Source: an uncultured Clostridium sp. (GTDB lineage Bacteria > Bacillota > Clostridia > TANB77 > CAG-508). Taken from it: 42,461 bases of DNA. The notes under the pieces are model-generated. The model ran no database searches and had not been told where the DNA came from. It saw only the letters and a list, made by a program, of their open reading frames with translations. How positions within the stretch are numbered: the first letter of the stretch is position 1; each line of letters begins with the position of its first letter. Location of the stretch: assembly GCA_947648215.1 (NCBI GenBank), contig CANSMW010000015.1, positions 1 to 42,461 of the forward strand. The letters are read 5' to 3'. A program made the translations under genes and the position numbers. This document shows, in pieces, positions 1-8,275 of this stretch.

Positions 1-56
1 TATTTTTTATTTTATCACGGAAGGATTTATTTACACAACTTTTTCGATACTCTCAT

Positions 57-85
57 AAAATCAGAAGGAAAGGCCTCCTGATTTT
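57..85 (-). terminator. Terminator after the 94-384 gene
   Basis: A 12-bp stem (57-68 with 74-85, one mismatch) around a 5-base loop lies just past the stop codon of the leftward gene. On the minus strand it is followed by a T-rich stretch. Positions 1-56 hold no gene I can support. Confidence 0.6.
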
Positions 86-93
86 ATATTATT

Positions 94-384
94 TTAATTA
101 CAACATCCCATAATTAACTGAACCCCATCACAAAATCCATTCCTATAATACTTCTCATTCCAATAACAAATATAATCAAAAAAATTATCATCAATCTGTT
201 TCAATTGTTTCTCGACATACTTCTTATTCTGCTCAGGAACATTCCTCAAAATCTTTTCAGCAATCTCCTCAAAACAAATAAAATGTTTTTTATCTTCTGC
301 ACAAGTAAGACTAGCAATAGTATCCTCTCTAAAATCTAACCAATCTTTCAAAATATCCTCATTAACTTCTCTTAAATCACTCAT
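94..384 (-). CDS. Small acidic protein, paralogue of the 2861-3160 product
   Basis: This 96-residue protein has no signal peptide or membrane segment and is rich in Glu, Asp, Lys and Ile. Its C-terminus carries YYRNGFCDGVQL, which matches YYKQGFEDAVLL at the end of the protein encoded at 2861-3160, so the two are a paralogous pair of one small Firmicutes family. The function is unknown to me. The start is supported by a GGAGGT box about 7 bases upstream on the minus strand. It stands alone with its own terminator. An adjacent tRNA-like attachment remnant suggests it may belong to an old integrated element. Confidence 0.75.
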   Translation of the reverse strand: MSDLREVNEDILKDWLDFREDTIASLTCAEDKKHFICFEEIAEKILRNVPEQNKKYVEKQLKQIDDNFFDYICYWNEKYYRNGFCDGVQLIMGCCN

Positions 385-745
385 AAAAATCTACCTCCAA
401 AAATTAAAATTTTTCATTTTCAAAAATGCACTTACAAGAGCCATAAATCTAAGAACAAATGTATCATACCCATTGGGTAAAAATTGGGTAAAATCCTCTC
501 AAAAAATGCCCTAAAAATGCACAAATGTTCCGTAAACCAAAACTCTTGTAAATACCTAAATGCCAACAAAAACTCTAATTTTCACAAACTCACAAAAAGC
601 CGTCAAATGTCGCTCATAACCCGAAGGTCGTAAGAATAGTCTGATACTCGCATAATTGAAAGAATAACAAGACTTTTAAGAGAAATTGTTATACATTGAC
701 TAGATGAGACTCAAAGCTTTGATAAAAGCAATCAAAAGATAATGC
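385..745. other. Non-coding stretch with relic attachment region
   Basis: No gene is visible here. The stretch holds the ribosome binding site of the leftward gene, a direct repeat of ATTGGGTAAAA near 472-493 that could be an integrase arm site, and the tRNA-fMet-like core at 613-632. Confidence 0.5.
613..632 (+). other. tRNA-fMet-like att core remnant
   Basis: The 20 bases CTCATAACCCGAAGGTCGTA equal the anticodon loop (CAT), anticodon 3' strand and variable loop of bacterial initiator tRNA. Sequence on both sides does not continue the tRNA and no cloverleaf can be folded. This is what an attP-type core, or a decayed att junction of an element that integrates into tRNA-fMet, would look like. 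Confidence 0.5.
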
Positions 746-774
746 TTGTGAAATATGTGCTTTTATGATAATAT
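746..774 (+). promoter_or_regulatory. Putative sigma-A promoter for trmL
   Basis: A TTGTGA -35 box and a TAATAT -10 box are separated by 17 bases. They lie about 30 bases before the leader ORF and 90 bases before trmL. Confidence 0.5.
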
Positions 775-804
775 AGATAAAACATAAATATTGGAGGAAT
801 TCAT

Positions 805-843
805 ATGGAATTATTAGAATTAATGAAAAACGATATTTTATGA
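805..843 (+). CDS. 12-residue leader or remnant ORF
   Basis: MELLELMKNDIL is preceded by a good GGAGG site (793-797) and ends 22 bases before the trmL start. It may be a translated leader peptide. It could also be the residual N-terminus of a lost gene, since nitroreductases often begin in a similar way. There is no evidence of function. Confidence 0.3.
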   Translation: MELLELMKNDIL

Positions 844-865
844 AAAATTTGAATAGGAGAAACGT

Positions 866-1361
866 ATGAAATTACATGTTGTATTAGTCGAACCAGAAAT
901 ACCACGGGAATACAGGAAATATTGCAAGAACGTGTGCGGCAACAGGGGCAAAACTTCATTTAGTGAGACCGCTTGGATTTAGTTTAGAAGATAAGTATGT
1001 GAAACGTGCTGGGTTAGATTATTGGGATAAGTTAGAAATAGAAGAGCATGATTCATTTGAGAAGTTTTTAGAAAAATATGTGCCAGAGGAACATCATATG
1101 TTTTTTGTTACGACAAAGGGAAAACAGGTGTATTCGGATGGTTTATATGAGAACTTAAAAGAGGTATTTGTTGTATTTGGAAAAGAAACCAAAGGATTAC
1201 CAGAAGATGTGTTAAAAAAATACTTAAACAAAACAATCCGAATTCCTATGAAACCACAGTTACGTTCTTTAAACTTATCTAATTCGGCTGCTATTGTTAT
1301 ATATGAAGTGCTAAGACAGTCTAAATTTCAAGGATTAGAAGAAGTTAGTGCATATTTTTGA
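866..1361 (+). CDS. trmL: tRNA (cytidine/uridine-34 2'-O)-methyltransferase TrmL, one CGG +1 frameshift site
   Basis: TrmL is a SPOUT-family enzyme that methylates the wobble ribose of tRNA-Leu using SAM. Reading starts at ATG 866 (AGGAG box 855-859) as MKLHVVLVEPEIP. Codon 14 is CGG (905-907). Skipping its C continues as GNTGNIARTCAATGAKLHLV, the family's conserved N-terminal motif. The SAM-binding knot is visible further on (VFGKETKGLP, then IPMKPQLRSLNLSNSAAIVIYE). The restored length is 164 residues, normal for TrmL. Read conventionally, only the segment from 963 onward is open and it lacks the N-terminal motif. Because the same lesion recurs in six other genes, I read this as recoding rather than as a pseudogene. 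Confidence 0.88.
905..907 (+). other. CGG +1 recoding site, trmL codon 14
   Basis: The codons run CCA-CGG-G. Skipping C gives CCA-GGG-AAT-ACA (P-G-N-T). This is the only one of the twelve sites where the restored codon is GGG. Confidence 0.85.
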
Positions 1362-1578
1362 AAGAACCAATGAAGGCAGGCAAAGAACGAAATAAGTTCT
1401 TTGTTTTTATTTTGTAAAGACAAAGAATTCGCATAAAAGACAACCTGTTTGTCATATACTATAAAATAGAAATAAAAGAAAAAGGAAGAAAACGAGAGCA
1501 AATGAGAGGAAAAATTATGAAAATTTGGAATAAAAATGAAAAAAATTAACATAAATTAATTAAATCGGAAAAATAAGG
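1362..1578. other. Intergenic stretch, terminator only
   Basis: Apart from the trmL terminator at 1381-1410, I see only AT-rich sequence before the promoter-like elements at 1579-1616. Confidence 0.5.
1381..1410 (+). terminator. trmL terminator
   Basis: CAAAGAAC and GTTCTTTG pair across a 7-base loop and are followed by TTTTTATTTT. Confidence 0.65.
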
Positions 1579-1605
1579 TATACATAATTTGAAAACGGAT
1601 ACAAT
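1579..1605 (+). promoter_or_regulatory. Possible sporulation sigma-factor promoter
   Basis: A TATAC element and GATACAAT, about 15 bases apart, resemble the sigma-E pattern (ATA, then CATACAAT). A TATAAT at 1611-1616 has no convincing -35 box. The downstream gene is a sporulation-type M23 peptidase. SpoIIQ itself is usually under sigma-F, so this assignment is tentative. Confidence 0.35.
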
Positions 1606-1714
1606 ATGGTGTATAATGGAACTATACGTGTGTATGACAATATAAAAATAGAAAAAGAAAAGGAGATGAATTCCTATTTTTAGTAAGAAAATAAAATACT
1701 ATACAAAAGAAACC

Positions 1715-2644
1715 ATGAGATTTACAACAATATTAGCAGTAGGTGTCTTTATGATAGCCGGAATTACATTACTAAAAATGAAACCAGTTTATCAAATCTC
1801 ACTAGATGGAGAAATGATAGGATATGTAAAAAATAGAAATCAATTTGAAGAAATATTAGAAGTCACATATAATGATAATGAAGAATTAAATATCGCATTT
1901 GCTGATTTTGACGTAGAAATGGATTATGAATTTAAACTAATTAATCGAACGACTAGGGTAAACGAAGAAACAGTACTTGCAGCAATCAATGAAAAAGCAG
2001 ATATTACGTATTACCAATATGCTGTAATTGCAGGAGGAGTAGAAAAAGAATATTTTTGCTCCGAAGAACAAGCAAATGAATTAGCATCATCCTTAAGTGA
2101 AAAACTAGCAGATAAAGCAGGGGTAAGTGTAGAACGTATCTATACCAAACAATTAAAAGAAACGTCAAGTGTTGAAATTGCTACTATATCAGATACCATA
2201 GCCACTCAAATTGATAATGAAATAAAAGCAGAAGAAAGAAAAGAAAAATCCACGATTAATGGTGTGCACATTGCTGTTATGCCAGTAAAAGGAAATGTAA
2301 GTTCTCGTTTTGGTTCAAGAGAATCCATAAGAGATCATGCTCATAAAGGATTGGATATTGCTACCAAACAAGGAACCGATATTAAAGCAGCAGCAACCGG
2401 AACCGTTAGTTTTTCAGGAACCAAAAACGGATATGGAAATCTAATTATTATTGACCATGGAAATGGAATTACTACTTACTATGGACATTGTAGTAAGTTA
2501 TATAAAGAAGTAGGTGACGAAGTAGTAGCAGGAGATGTTATAGCAGCCGTAGGAAGTACAGGACGTTCCACAGGACCACATTTACATTTTGAAATTAGAA
2601 AAAATGGAGAATATGTAAACCCAGCCCAATATTTATTTATATAA
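1715..2644 (+). CDS. M23 (LytM) metallopeptidase, SpoIIQ-like
   Basis: This is a membrane-anchored peptidoglycan endopeptidase of 309 residues. One N-terminal membrane segment (about 5-20) leads to an extracellular region of about 170 residues and then an M23 domain (about 195-305). The zinc ligands are present: HKGLD (H210, D214) and HLHFE (H289, H291), so the enzyme is predicted to be active, as in clostridial SpoIIQ and unlike the Bacillus protein, which has lost a ligand. An in-frame ATT at 1670 near an AGGAG box would add a basic cytoplasmic tail (IPIFSKKIKYYTKET), and the annotated ATG lacks a good ribosome site, so the true start may be upstream. A role in engulfment or the SpoIIQ-SpoIIIAH channel is inference; a cell-wall hydrolase of other function is possible. 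Confidence 0.75.
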   Translation: MRFTTILAVGVFMIAGITLLKMKPVYQISLDGEMIGYVKNRNQFEEILEVTYNDNEELNIAFADFDVEMDYEFKLINRTTRVNEETVLAAINEKADITYYQYAVIAGGVEKEYFCSEEQANELASSLSEKLADKAGVSVERIYTKQLKETSSVEIATISDTIATQIDNEIKAEERKEKSTINGVHIAVMPVKGNVSSRFGSRESIRDHAHKGLDIATKQGTDIKAAATGTVSFSGTKNGYGNLIIIDHGNGITTYYGHCSKLYKEVGDEVVAGDVIAAVGSTGRSTGPHLHFEIRKNGEYVNPAQYLFI

Positions 2645-2649
2645 ATAGA

Positions 2650-2688
2650 AAAGAAATTTTATTGAAAAACAATAGAATTTCTTTTTTT
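2650..2688 (+). terminator. Terminator after the M23 gene
   Basis: AAGAAATTTTATTG pairs imperfectly with CAATAGAATTTCTT and is followed by a T7 run. Confidence 0.65.
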
Positions 2689-2715
2689 GCGCTGTAAAAT
2701 CAGAAACAAGTTATG

Positions 2716-2790
2716 TATCCTCACGGAGCTTTGCCTCAAAAAGGACCCTTTATTAAAGGGAGCTACTGTAAAGCGACTGGGTGGCTTAAA
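2716..2790. repeat. Degenerate copy of the 18.2/18.3 kb repeat
   Basis: A palindromic core (ACCCTTTATTAAAGGGAGCT) is followed by a GCGACTGGGTGGCTT-type end. It resembles the AGCCCCTTTAACAAGGGGGC...GACTGGGGGTTCTT unit found twice near 18.2-18.4 kb, but has diverged. Confidence 0.5.
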
Positions 2791-2860
2791 ACAGATAATT
2801 ATTACAAATTTTTGAATAAATCAAGAAACAAGTCTTCATACTATATTTAGGTGATGAAGG

Positions 2861-3160
2861 ATGAGAAAACAAGAAAATATGATAGAACAATTTTTTAAGT
2901 TAAGACAAGGCGATTTACTAGAAGAAATGGGGGAAGATAGGGAGATTTTAAGAAATAGCCTAAAACAAATAAATAGCAAAAGACTTATCGAAAGTATGAG
3001 TAAGTTACCAGAAGAATACGAAGAAATCAAAAGGCAAATTTACGAATACATAGAAGATTTGGCAAACGATTATGAAATAAAAATGGCATATTATGATAAG
3101 AAATACTATAAACAAGGTTTTGAAGACGCTGTTTTGTTACAATGTTATTTGAGGGAGTAG
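2861..3160 (+). CDS. Small charged protein, paralogue of the 94-384 product
   Basis: This 99-residue soluble protein is predicted to be mostly helical and rich in Glu and Lys. Its end, YYKQGFEDAVLL, matches the paralogue at 94-384. The start follows a GGTGATGAAGG ribosome site. It stands alone between the M23 gene and the ATPase. I do not recognise a function. Confidence 0.75.
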   Translation: MRKQENMIEQFFKLRQGDLLEEMGEDREILRNSLKQINSKRLIESMSKLPEEYEEIKRQIYEYIEDLANDYEIKMAYYDKKYYKQGFEDAVLLQCYLRE

Positions 3161-3343
3161 TAAGTGGCTAAAAACAAGGAATGAAGATAAAAAAATATTA
3201 ATTTTGCAATAGATTGAATGTCTGTAAACTTACTTTTTTCTTCTATAACCAATTAAAAATAAAATCTCTCTATTTTTAAGAAAAAATTAATAGTATTTCT
3301 ACCAAACAAGTGATATAATGCATGCTAGATAAGGAGCAAAAGG

Positions 3344-5685
3344 ATGGAAGAAAAAATAGAAAATATACAATATAATCTAGACTGTAAAACTGGTTTAACG
3401 AAAGAACAAATCGAACAAAGAATAAAGGATAATTTGGTAAATCGTGATATGACCCAAAAGTCCAAGAGTATAAAAGCAATCATTTGTAGTAACTTTTTTA
3501 CCATATTTAATTTGATTAATTTACTATTAGGAGTAGCAATTTTTAGTGTGAAATCCTATAAAAATATGCTATTTTTATGGCTTGTCATTATTAATACGGC
3601 GATTAGTACCTTACAAGAAATTCACTCAAAACGTACGCTTGATAAATTATCGTTGGTTTCGGAAAGTAAGGTTTTGGTATTAAGAGATGGTAAGGAACAA
3701 ACCATTGGAATAAATGAAGTGGTATTAGATGATATTGTTTTGTTCCAAGCAGGAAATCAAATTGTAAACGATTGTATCATACAAGAAGGTGAAGTAGAAG
3801 TAAATGAATCTTGTATTACAGGAGAATCGGATGCAAGATTTAAGAAAAAAGGCGATATGCTTTTATCGGGTAGTTATATTATTAGTGGTAGATGTACACG
3901 GAAAAGTAGAACATATAGGAGATGAGAACTATACCTATAAAATCTCCAAAGAAGCAAAATGTATGAAAAAAATCAATTCCGAAATCATGAAATCTTTGAA
4001 CAAAATTATAAAAACCGTATCCATTGTGATTATTCCAATTGGAGCATTACTATTTTTTAACCAATTAGGACTAGAAGGAAATACCGTAAAAAATGCAGTG
4101 GTCAATACAGTGGCAGCGATTATTGGAATGATACCAGAAGGATTAGTATTACTAACAAGTACCGTTTTAGCAGTTAGTGTTATACGATTATCAAAAAATA
4201 AAGTATTGGTACAAGAATTATATTGTATTGAAACATTGGCAAGAGTAGATGTGCTATGTTTAGATAAAACAGGAACCATTACCGAAGGAAAAATGGAAGT
4301 AACAGGTTATATTGCCAAAAACAATCAAGAAGAAATGGCAGATATTTTATCATTACTTGGCAAATACTCAGGAGACAATAATGCAACCATTGAAGCAATT
4401 AGACAGACATTTTCGAAACCAGTAGAAGGAGAAGTTGTAAAAGAAATCCCATTTACTTCAGATAAAAAATGGTCTGGAATCTCGTTTGCAAATGGAGAAA
4501 GTTATGTAATAGGTGCACCAGAATATGTGTTACGAGAACAGTTTGATAAGTATAAAGACGATATTGAAGCACAAATTGAAGACTACCGAGTTGTGGTATT
4601 AGCACGTTCCAAAGAGGTATTAAAAAAAGAAGGATTACCACAAGAGGTAGAATATTTAGGAATGGTGTTATTAACCGATACCATAAGACCAAAAGCCAAA
4701 GAAACCTTAGCTTATTTTAAAGAACAAGGAGTCGAGATTAAAATTATTTCTGGTGATAATCCAGTAACGGTTTCTAAAATTGCAAAACATGCAGGAATAG
4801 AGAAATACCAAGACTATATAGATTGCAGTACCATAAAAACAGAGGAACAATTAAAACAAGCAGTCAAGAATTATACCATTTTTGGGAGAGTAACTCCAAT
4901 CCAAAAAAAGGAATTAATTGTAGCTTTGAAAGAAATGGGACACACGGTTGCAATGACAGGAGATGGAGTAAATGATGTGATTGCTCTAAAAGAGGCCGAT
5001 TGTAGTATTGCCATTGCAAGTCGGAAGCGATGCGGCTCGTAATGTAGCGAAGCTTGTGTTATTAGACTCGAACTTTCAGTCTATGCCCAAAATTGTAGCC
5101 GAAGGAAGACGAACCATTAATAATATTGAACGTTCTGCTAGTTTGTTTTTATCTAAAACAATCTATGCAAGTATCTTAGCCATTATTTTCGTATTTGCCC
5201 ATATGCCGTACCCATTTATGCCAATTCAATTAAGCTTGATTGCACTCGTTTGTATAGGAATTCCGTCCTTTATTTTGGCATTAGAGCCAAATAAGGAACG
5301 TGTACAAGGAAAATTTATACAAAATGTGACTAGTAAATCTCTTCCCACTGCACTAACAACGGTTGTTAATATCATCATTGTAGCCATTATTAGTTGGTAT
5401 GCTGGTATTCCAAAAGAAATCTATTCTACCATTTGTGTGGTATTGACGGTATTAACGGGATTTATTTTACTTGCCAAAATAAGTAAACCATTTAATTTAC
5501 TAAGGACGATATTACTAATTAGCATGATAGCACTATTTACGGCATGTTTTGTGATACTAAAAGATTGGTTTTCAGTTGCGATTACAAAACAATACATAGA
5601 ATTAGTAGCCCTATTAGGTGCTATTGCAATAGCAAATTTTATCTTATTCAATTATGCCACTGAAAAAATATTACGAAAGAAGTAA
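3344..5685 (+). CDS. CtpE-like cation-transporting P-type ATPase, two CGG +1 frameshift sites
   Basis: This is an inner-membrane P-type ATPase that couples ATP hydrolysis to cation movement. The IPEGLVLLTS helix and LVQELYCIETLARVDVLCLD stretch resemble CtpE-type (calcium) pumps. Visible motifs in order are TGES (actuator), DKTGT (phosphorylated Asp) and TGDGVNDVIALKEAD (hinge), with several C-terminal membrane helices. Reading from ATG 3344 meets CGG at codon 186 (3899-3901), after ISGRCT. Skipping C gives GKVEHIGDENYT. A second CGG at codon 560 (5022-5024) interrupts SIAIAS^GSDAARNVAKLVLLD, a highly conserved stretch. The restored length is 779 residues, normal for the family. Conventional reading gives three overlapping fragments. 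Substrate is inferred from motif resemblance only. Confidence 0.85.
3899..3901 (+). other. CGG +1 recoding site, ATPase codon 186
   Basis: The codons run TGT-ACA-CGG-A. Skipping C gives ACA-GGA-AAA-GTA (T-G-K-V). Confidence 0.85.
5022..5024 (+). other. CGG +1 recoding site, ATPase codon 560
   Basis: The codons run GCA-AGT-CGG-A. Skipping C gives AGT-GGA-AGC-GAT (S-G-S-D), the invariant ASGSDAA motif of P-type ATPases. Confidence 0.9.
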
Positions 5686-5751
5686 AATCAAATGGCTATT
5701 ATTAAAACGAAAAAGAATATGAGATGAAATAAAGACAATAGGAGGGGAAAT

Positions 5752-7047
5752 ATGGGAAAAAAAACAGTAGCATTTTACACATTAGGTTGCAAAGTGAATC
5801 AATATGAAACCAATGCGATAAAACAAAAGTTTTTAGAAGAAAATTATAACATTATTGATTTTGAAGAAAGCGCAGATGTATACGTTGTTAATACTTGCAC
5901 AGTAACGAATATGTCAGACCGAAAATCCAGACAAATTATAAGAAAGGCAAAGATGCATAACAAAAATGCAATCTTAGTTGTGACTGGATGTTATGTACAA
6001 GTAGCAAAAGAACAATTAGAACAAATGAAAGAAATTGATATAGTAATTGGAAATCAAGAAAAAAAGAATATTATTTCATATATTCAAAAATATCAAAAGG
6101 AAAGAGAAGAATACATTTCTGATATTTTACAGGAAAAAACTTTTGCAGAATTTGGAACAACAATATATACGGATAAAACAAGAGCGGTTGTTAAAGTACA
6201 AGATGGATGTGACCGTTTTTGTTCTTATTGTATCATACCATACACAAGAGGAAGAATTCGTAGTAGAAAACTACAAGACATTATTTCTGAAATTCAAGAG
6301 ATTGCTAAAAAAGGAATAAAAGAAGTGGTTATAACAGGGATTCACTTAGCTTCTTATGGAAGAGACAGCAAGACATCACTTATTGATTTATTAAAACAAA
6401 TCAATAAAATACAAGGAATTAGGAGAATACGTTTAGGCTCATTAGAACCAACCTTAATGCAAAAAGACTTTATTGAACAATTAGTAAAATTAGAAAAAAT
6501 ATGCGACCATTTCCATTTATCTTTACAAAGCGGTTGTAACGAAACATTACAAAGAATGAACCGAAGATACACGATAGAGGAATTTTACGAAGGAATTAAA
6601 CGCCTTCGTGAAAACTTCCCAAATGTCTCTTTAACAACCGACATCATCGTTGGTTTCCCAGGAGAAACCGAAGAAGAATTCCAAACAACATATGAATTTC
6701 TAAAAAAAGTCAAATTCTACAAAATGCATGTCTTCAAATACTCCCCAAGAAAAGGTACAAAAGCAGCAACCATGCCAAATCAAATAGAAGGGAACATAAA
6801 AGAAAAACGAAGTAAAAAACTAATTGAATTATCAAACCAGAACCAAGAAGAACAAAACAGAAATTATATAGGAAAAGAAGTAGAAGTTTTATTAGAAGAA
6901 CAAGAAGGAGAATACATAAAAGGACATACCTCAAATTATATCATGGTGTATGTAAAATCGAATAATGTAAAAATGAAAAACACAGTAAAGTTAGCGAAAA
7001 TTATAGAAAAAAAAGGGGAAAATTTAATAGGAGAATATGTAAGTTAA
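5752..7047 (+). CDS. mtaB: tRNA t6A37 methylthiotransferase MtaB
   Basis: MtaB is a radical-SAM enzyme that converts t6A to ms2t6A at position 37 of ANN-decoding tRNAs. Its 431 residues show the UPF0004 N-terminal domain with cluster cysteines (C12 in TLGCKVNQYE, then NTCTVTN and TGCYVQ). The radical-SAM triad is CDRFCSYC (about 150-157), followed by PYTRGRIRSR, and a C-terminal TRAM-like region starts around 370. It starts at ATG 5752 behind AGGAGGGG. It contains no in-frame CGG. It stands alone in a monocistronic position. Confidence 0.93.
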   Translation: MGKKTVAFYTLGCKVNQYETNAIKQKFLEENYNIIDFEESADVYVVNTCTVTNMSDRKSRQIIRKAKMHNKNAILVVTGCYVQVAKEQLEQMKEIDIVIGNQEKKNIISYIQKYQKEREEYISDILQEKTFAEFGTTIYTDKTRAVVKVQDGCDRFCSYCIIPYTRGRIRSRKLQDIISEIQEIAKKGIKEVVITGIHLASYGRDSKTSLIDLLKQINKIQGIRRIRLGSLEPTLMQKDFIEQLVKLEKICDHFHLSLQSGCNETLQRMNRRYTIEEFYEGIKRLRENFPNVSLTTDIIVGFPGETEEEFQTTYEFLKKVKFYKMHVFKYSPRKGTKAATMPNQIEGNIKEKRSKKLIELSNQNQEEQNRNYIGKEVEVLLEEQEGEYIKGHTSNYIMVYVKSNNVKMKNTVKLAKIIEKKGENLIGEYVS

Positions 7048-7069
7048 TAAGGTTAAATATTAAGAACAC

Positions 7070-7098
7070 TTTACATTTATGTAAATATATGTTAAAAT
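7070..7098 (+). promoter_or_regulatory. Promoter of the 7141-7542 gene
   Basis: TTTACA and TAAAAT are separated by 17 bases and lie 43 bases before the start codon. Confidence 0.55.
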
Positions 7099-7140
7099 AT
7101 ATTATGTAATGAGCAATCAAGCTAAGAAAGGAGCAACAAA

Positions 7141-7542
7141 ATGAAAAAGTTAACTCTTGAAGAATTAGAAAAAATGATGCCACCATATGAAAAGTATTTG
7201 GGGAGAGCTTCAAAAGAAATATTAGAGCCTGAACGGACATGCATAAAAGAGATATTACTTCTATGGAATTGTCCTGGAGATGTAAAATTTAATCAAGAAG
7301 AGATTCCATTGGAGCTATGGTATCAAGAAGGAAAGGAATTTGATTTTCATTTGGTTCTATTCTCTAAAGTAAGTGATCCATGCTTATCTGGAGATGGGGT
7401 ACCATTCCCATTTGCTATTTTTAGAGAAGATGAGTTTCAAGAGGGGGTTTTAACACAAAGTTATTTAAATAGCTTAAAAGACATCAAAAGTGATGTCGAA
7501 AAACAAAAAACTGTTTTGTTGAAGGAGGGGTTCCTAAAATAG
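7141..7542 (+). CDS. Hypothetical protein with one in-frame CGG
   Basis: This 133-residue soluble protein, rich in Glu, Leu and Phe, is not one I recognise. It starts after AAAGGAG. Codon 32 is CGG (7234-7236, E-R-T-C). Unlike the conserved genes here, reading straight through is what keeps the frame open, while a +1 skip would give Gly-His-Ala and a stop at 7244-7246. It is therefore an exception to the CGG rule of this window, or a short 34-residue product, or a recent acquisition. A weak hairpin overlaps its 3' end. Confidence 0.6.
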   Translation: MKKLTLEELEKMMPPYEKYLGRASKEILEPERTCIKEILLLWNCPGDVKFNQEEIPLELWYQEGKEFDFHLVLFSKVSDPCLSGDGVPFPFAIFREDEFQEGVLTQSYLNSLKDIKSDVEKQKTVLLKEGFLK

Positions 7543-7727
7543 GGATCCTTTTTATTATAATAAAAAACATGTTTGATTTTTTATAGAGTAATTGAATAGT
7601 CATACAATTGTAATAGTTCTGTCATCAATATTTAATAATAAAAATTGTAAAAACTCTTGCGTTAAAATAAAATGTGTAGTATAAATAATGTGATAAAGGA
7701 ATAAAATTACAAAGGAGGAAATAAAAA

Positions 7728-7973
7728 ATGAGCGAAAAAATAATGGGTGGAGTAGAAACTGAATTTGTATCTGAATCAACATTACCAGCAAAAATCGGTT
7801 TCTGGCCAAAAGTAAAAGCATTTTTATTTCAAGAAATAAAAGTTGAATTAACACCAGCACAACAAAAATTTGAAGACGACTTAAATGATTTTTTACATAT
7901 TGAACTTACATGGCAAGATTTTCATGACTTCTTATTCCAAGAAATTACATTTGGAAAAAAGAAAGAAAAATAA
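7728..7973 (+). CDS. Small protein with repeated FLFQEI motifs
   Basis: This 81-residue protein starts behind AAAGGAGG. The hexapeptide FLFQEI occurs twice (KAFLFQEIKVELT and HDFLFQEITFG), with a related NDFLHIELTW between them, which suggests an internally duplicated helical unit. It has no signal peptide or membrane segment. A strong terminator follows, so it is a single-gene unit. I do not recognise a function. Confidence 0.75.
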   Translation: MSEKIMGGVETEFVSESTLPAKIGFWPKVKAFLFQEIKVELTPAQQKFEDDLNDFLHIELTWQDFHDFLFQEITFGKKKEK

Positions 7974-7985
7974 ATCATAGCAAGG

Positions 7986-8040
7986 GAACTTAGATTTTCT
8001 AAATATTCTACATATTTAGAAAATCTAAGTTCTGTTTTTT
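7986..8040 (+). terminator. Strong terminator of the 7728-7973 gene
   Basis: A perfect 20-bp stem (7986-8005 with 8013-8032) with a 7-base loop is followed by TGTTTTTT. Confidence 0.9.
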
Positions 8041-8105
8041 ATATTGTAGGAATCTTTACTGCGAAAGAAGTGAAAAGCTCCGTACAAGATAATTATGCGG
8101 ATATT

Positions 8106-8140
8106 ACAATTTCTTAAATGCATCGCATTTTAGAAATTGT
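8106..8140. repeat. Hairpin upstream of rny
   Basis: ACAATTTCT...AAATGC pairs with GCATTT...AGAAATTGT around ATC. It has no clear T-run on either side, so it may be a structural repeat rather than a terminator. Confidence 0.45.
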
Positions 8141-8165
8141 TAATTCGTTTTTTTGTCCAAATAAC

Positions 8166-8194
8166 TTGACAGTTTCATAGAATACATATAAAAT
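8166..8194 (+). promoter_or_regulatory. rny promoter
   Basis: TTGACA and TAAAAT are spaced by 17 bases, about 80 bases before the rny start, leaving a short 5' leader. Confidence 0.75.
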
Positions 8195-8275
8195 AGAAGG
8201 GTAGGTTTAATATATAAATAAAAAAAATGATATATATTAGAACATTGAAAATTAAATAGAAAGAGGTGTAAGATT

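Noticed and set aside
613..632. A complete tRNA-Met gene
   Set aside because: Only the anticodon region matches. No acceptor, D or T arms can be formed from the flanks.
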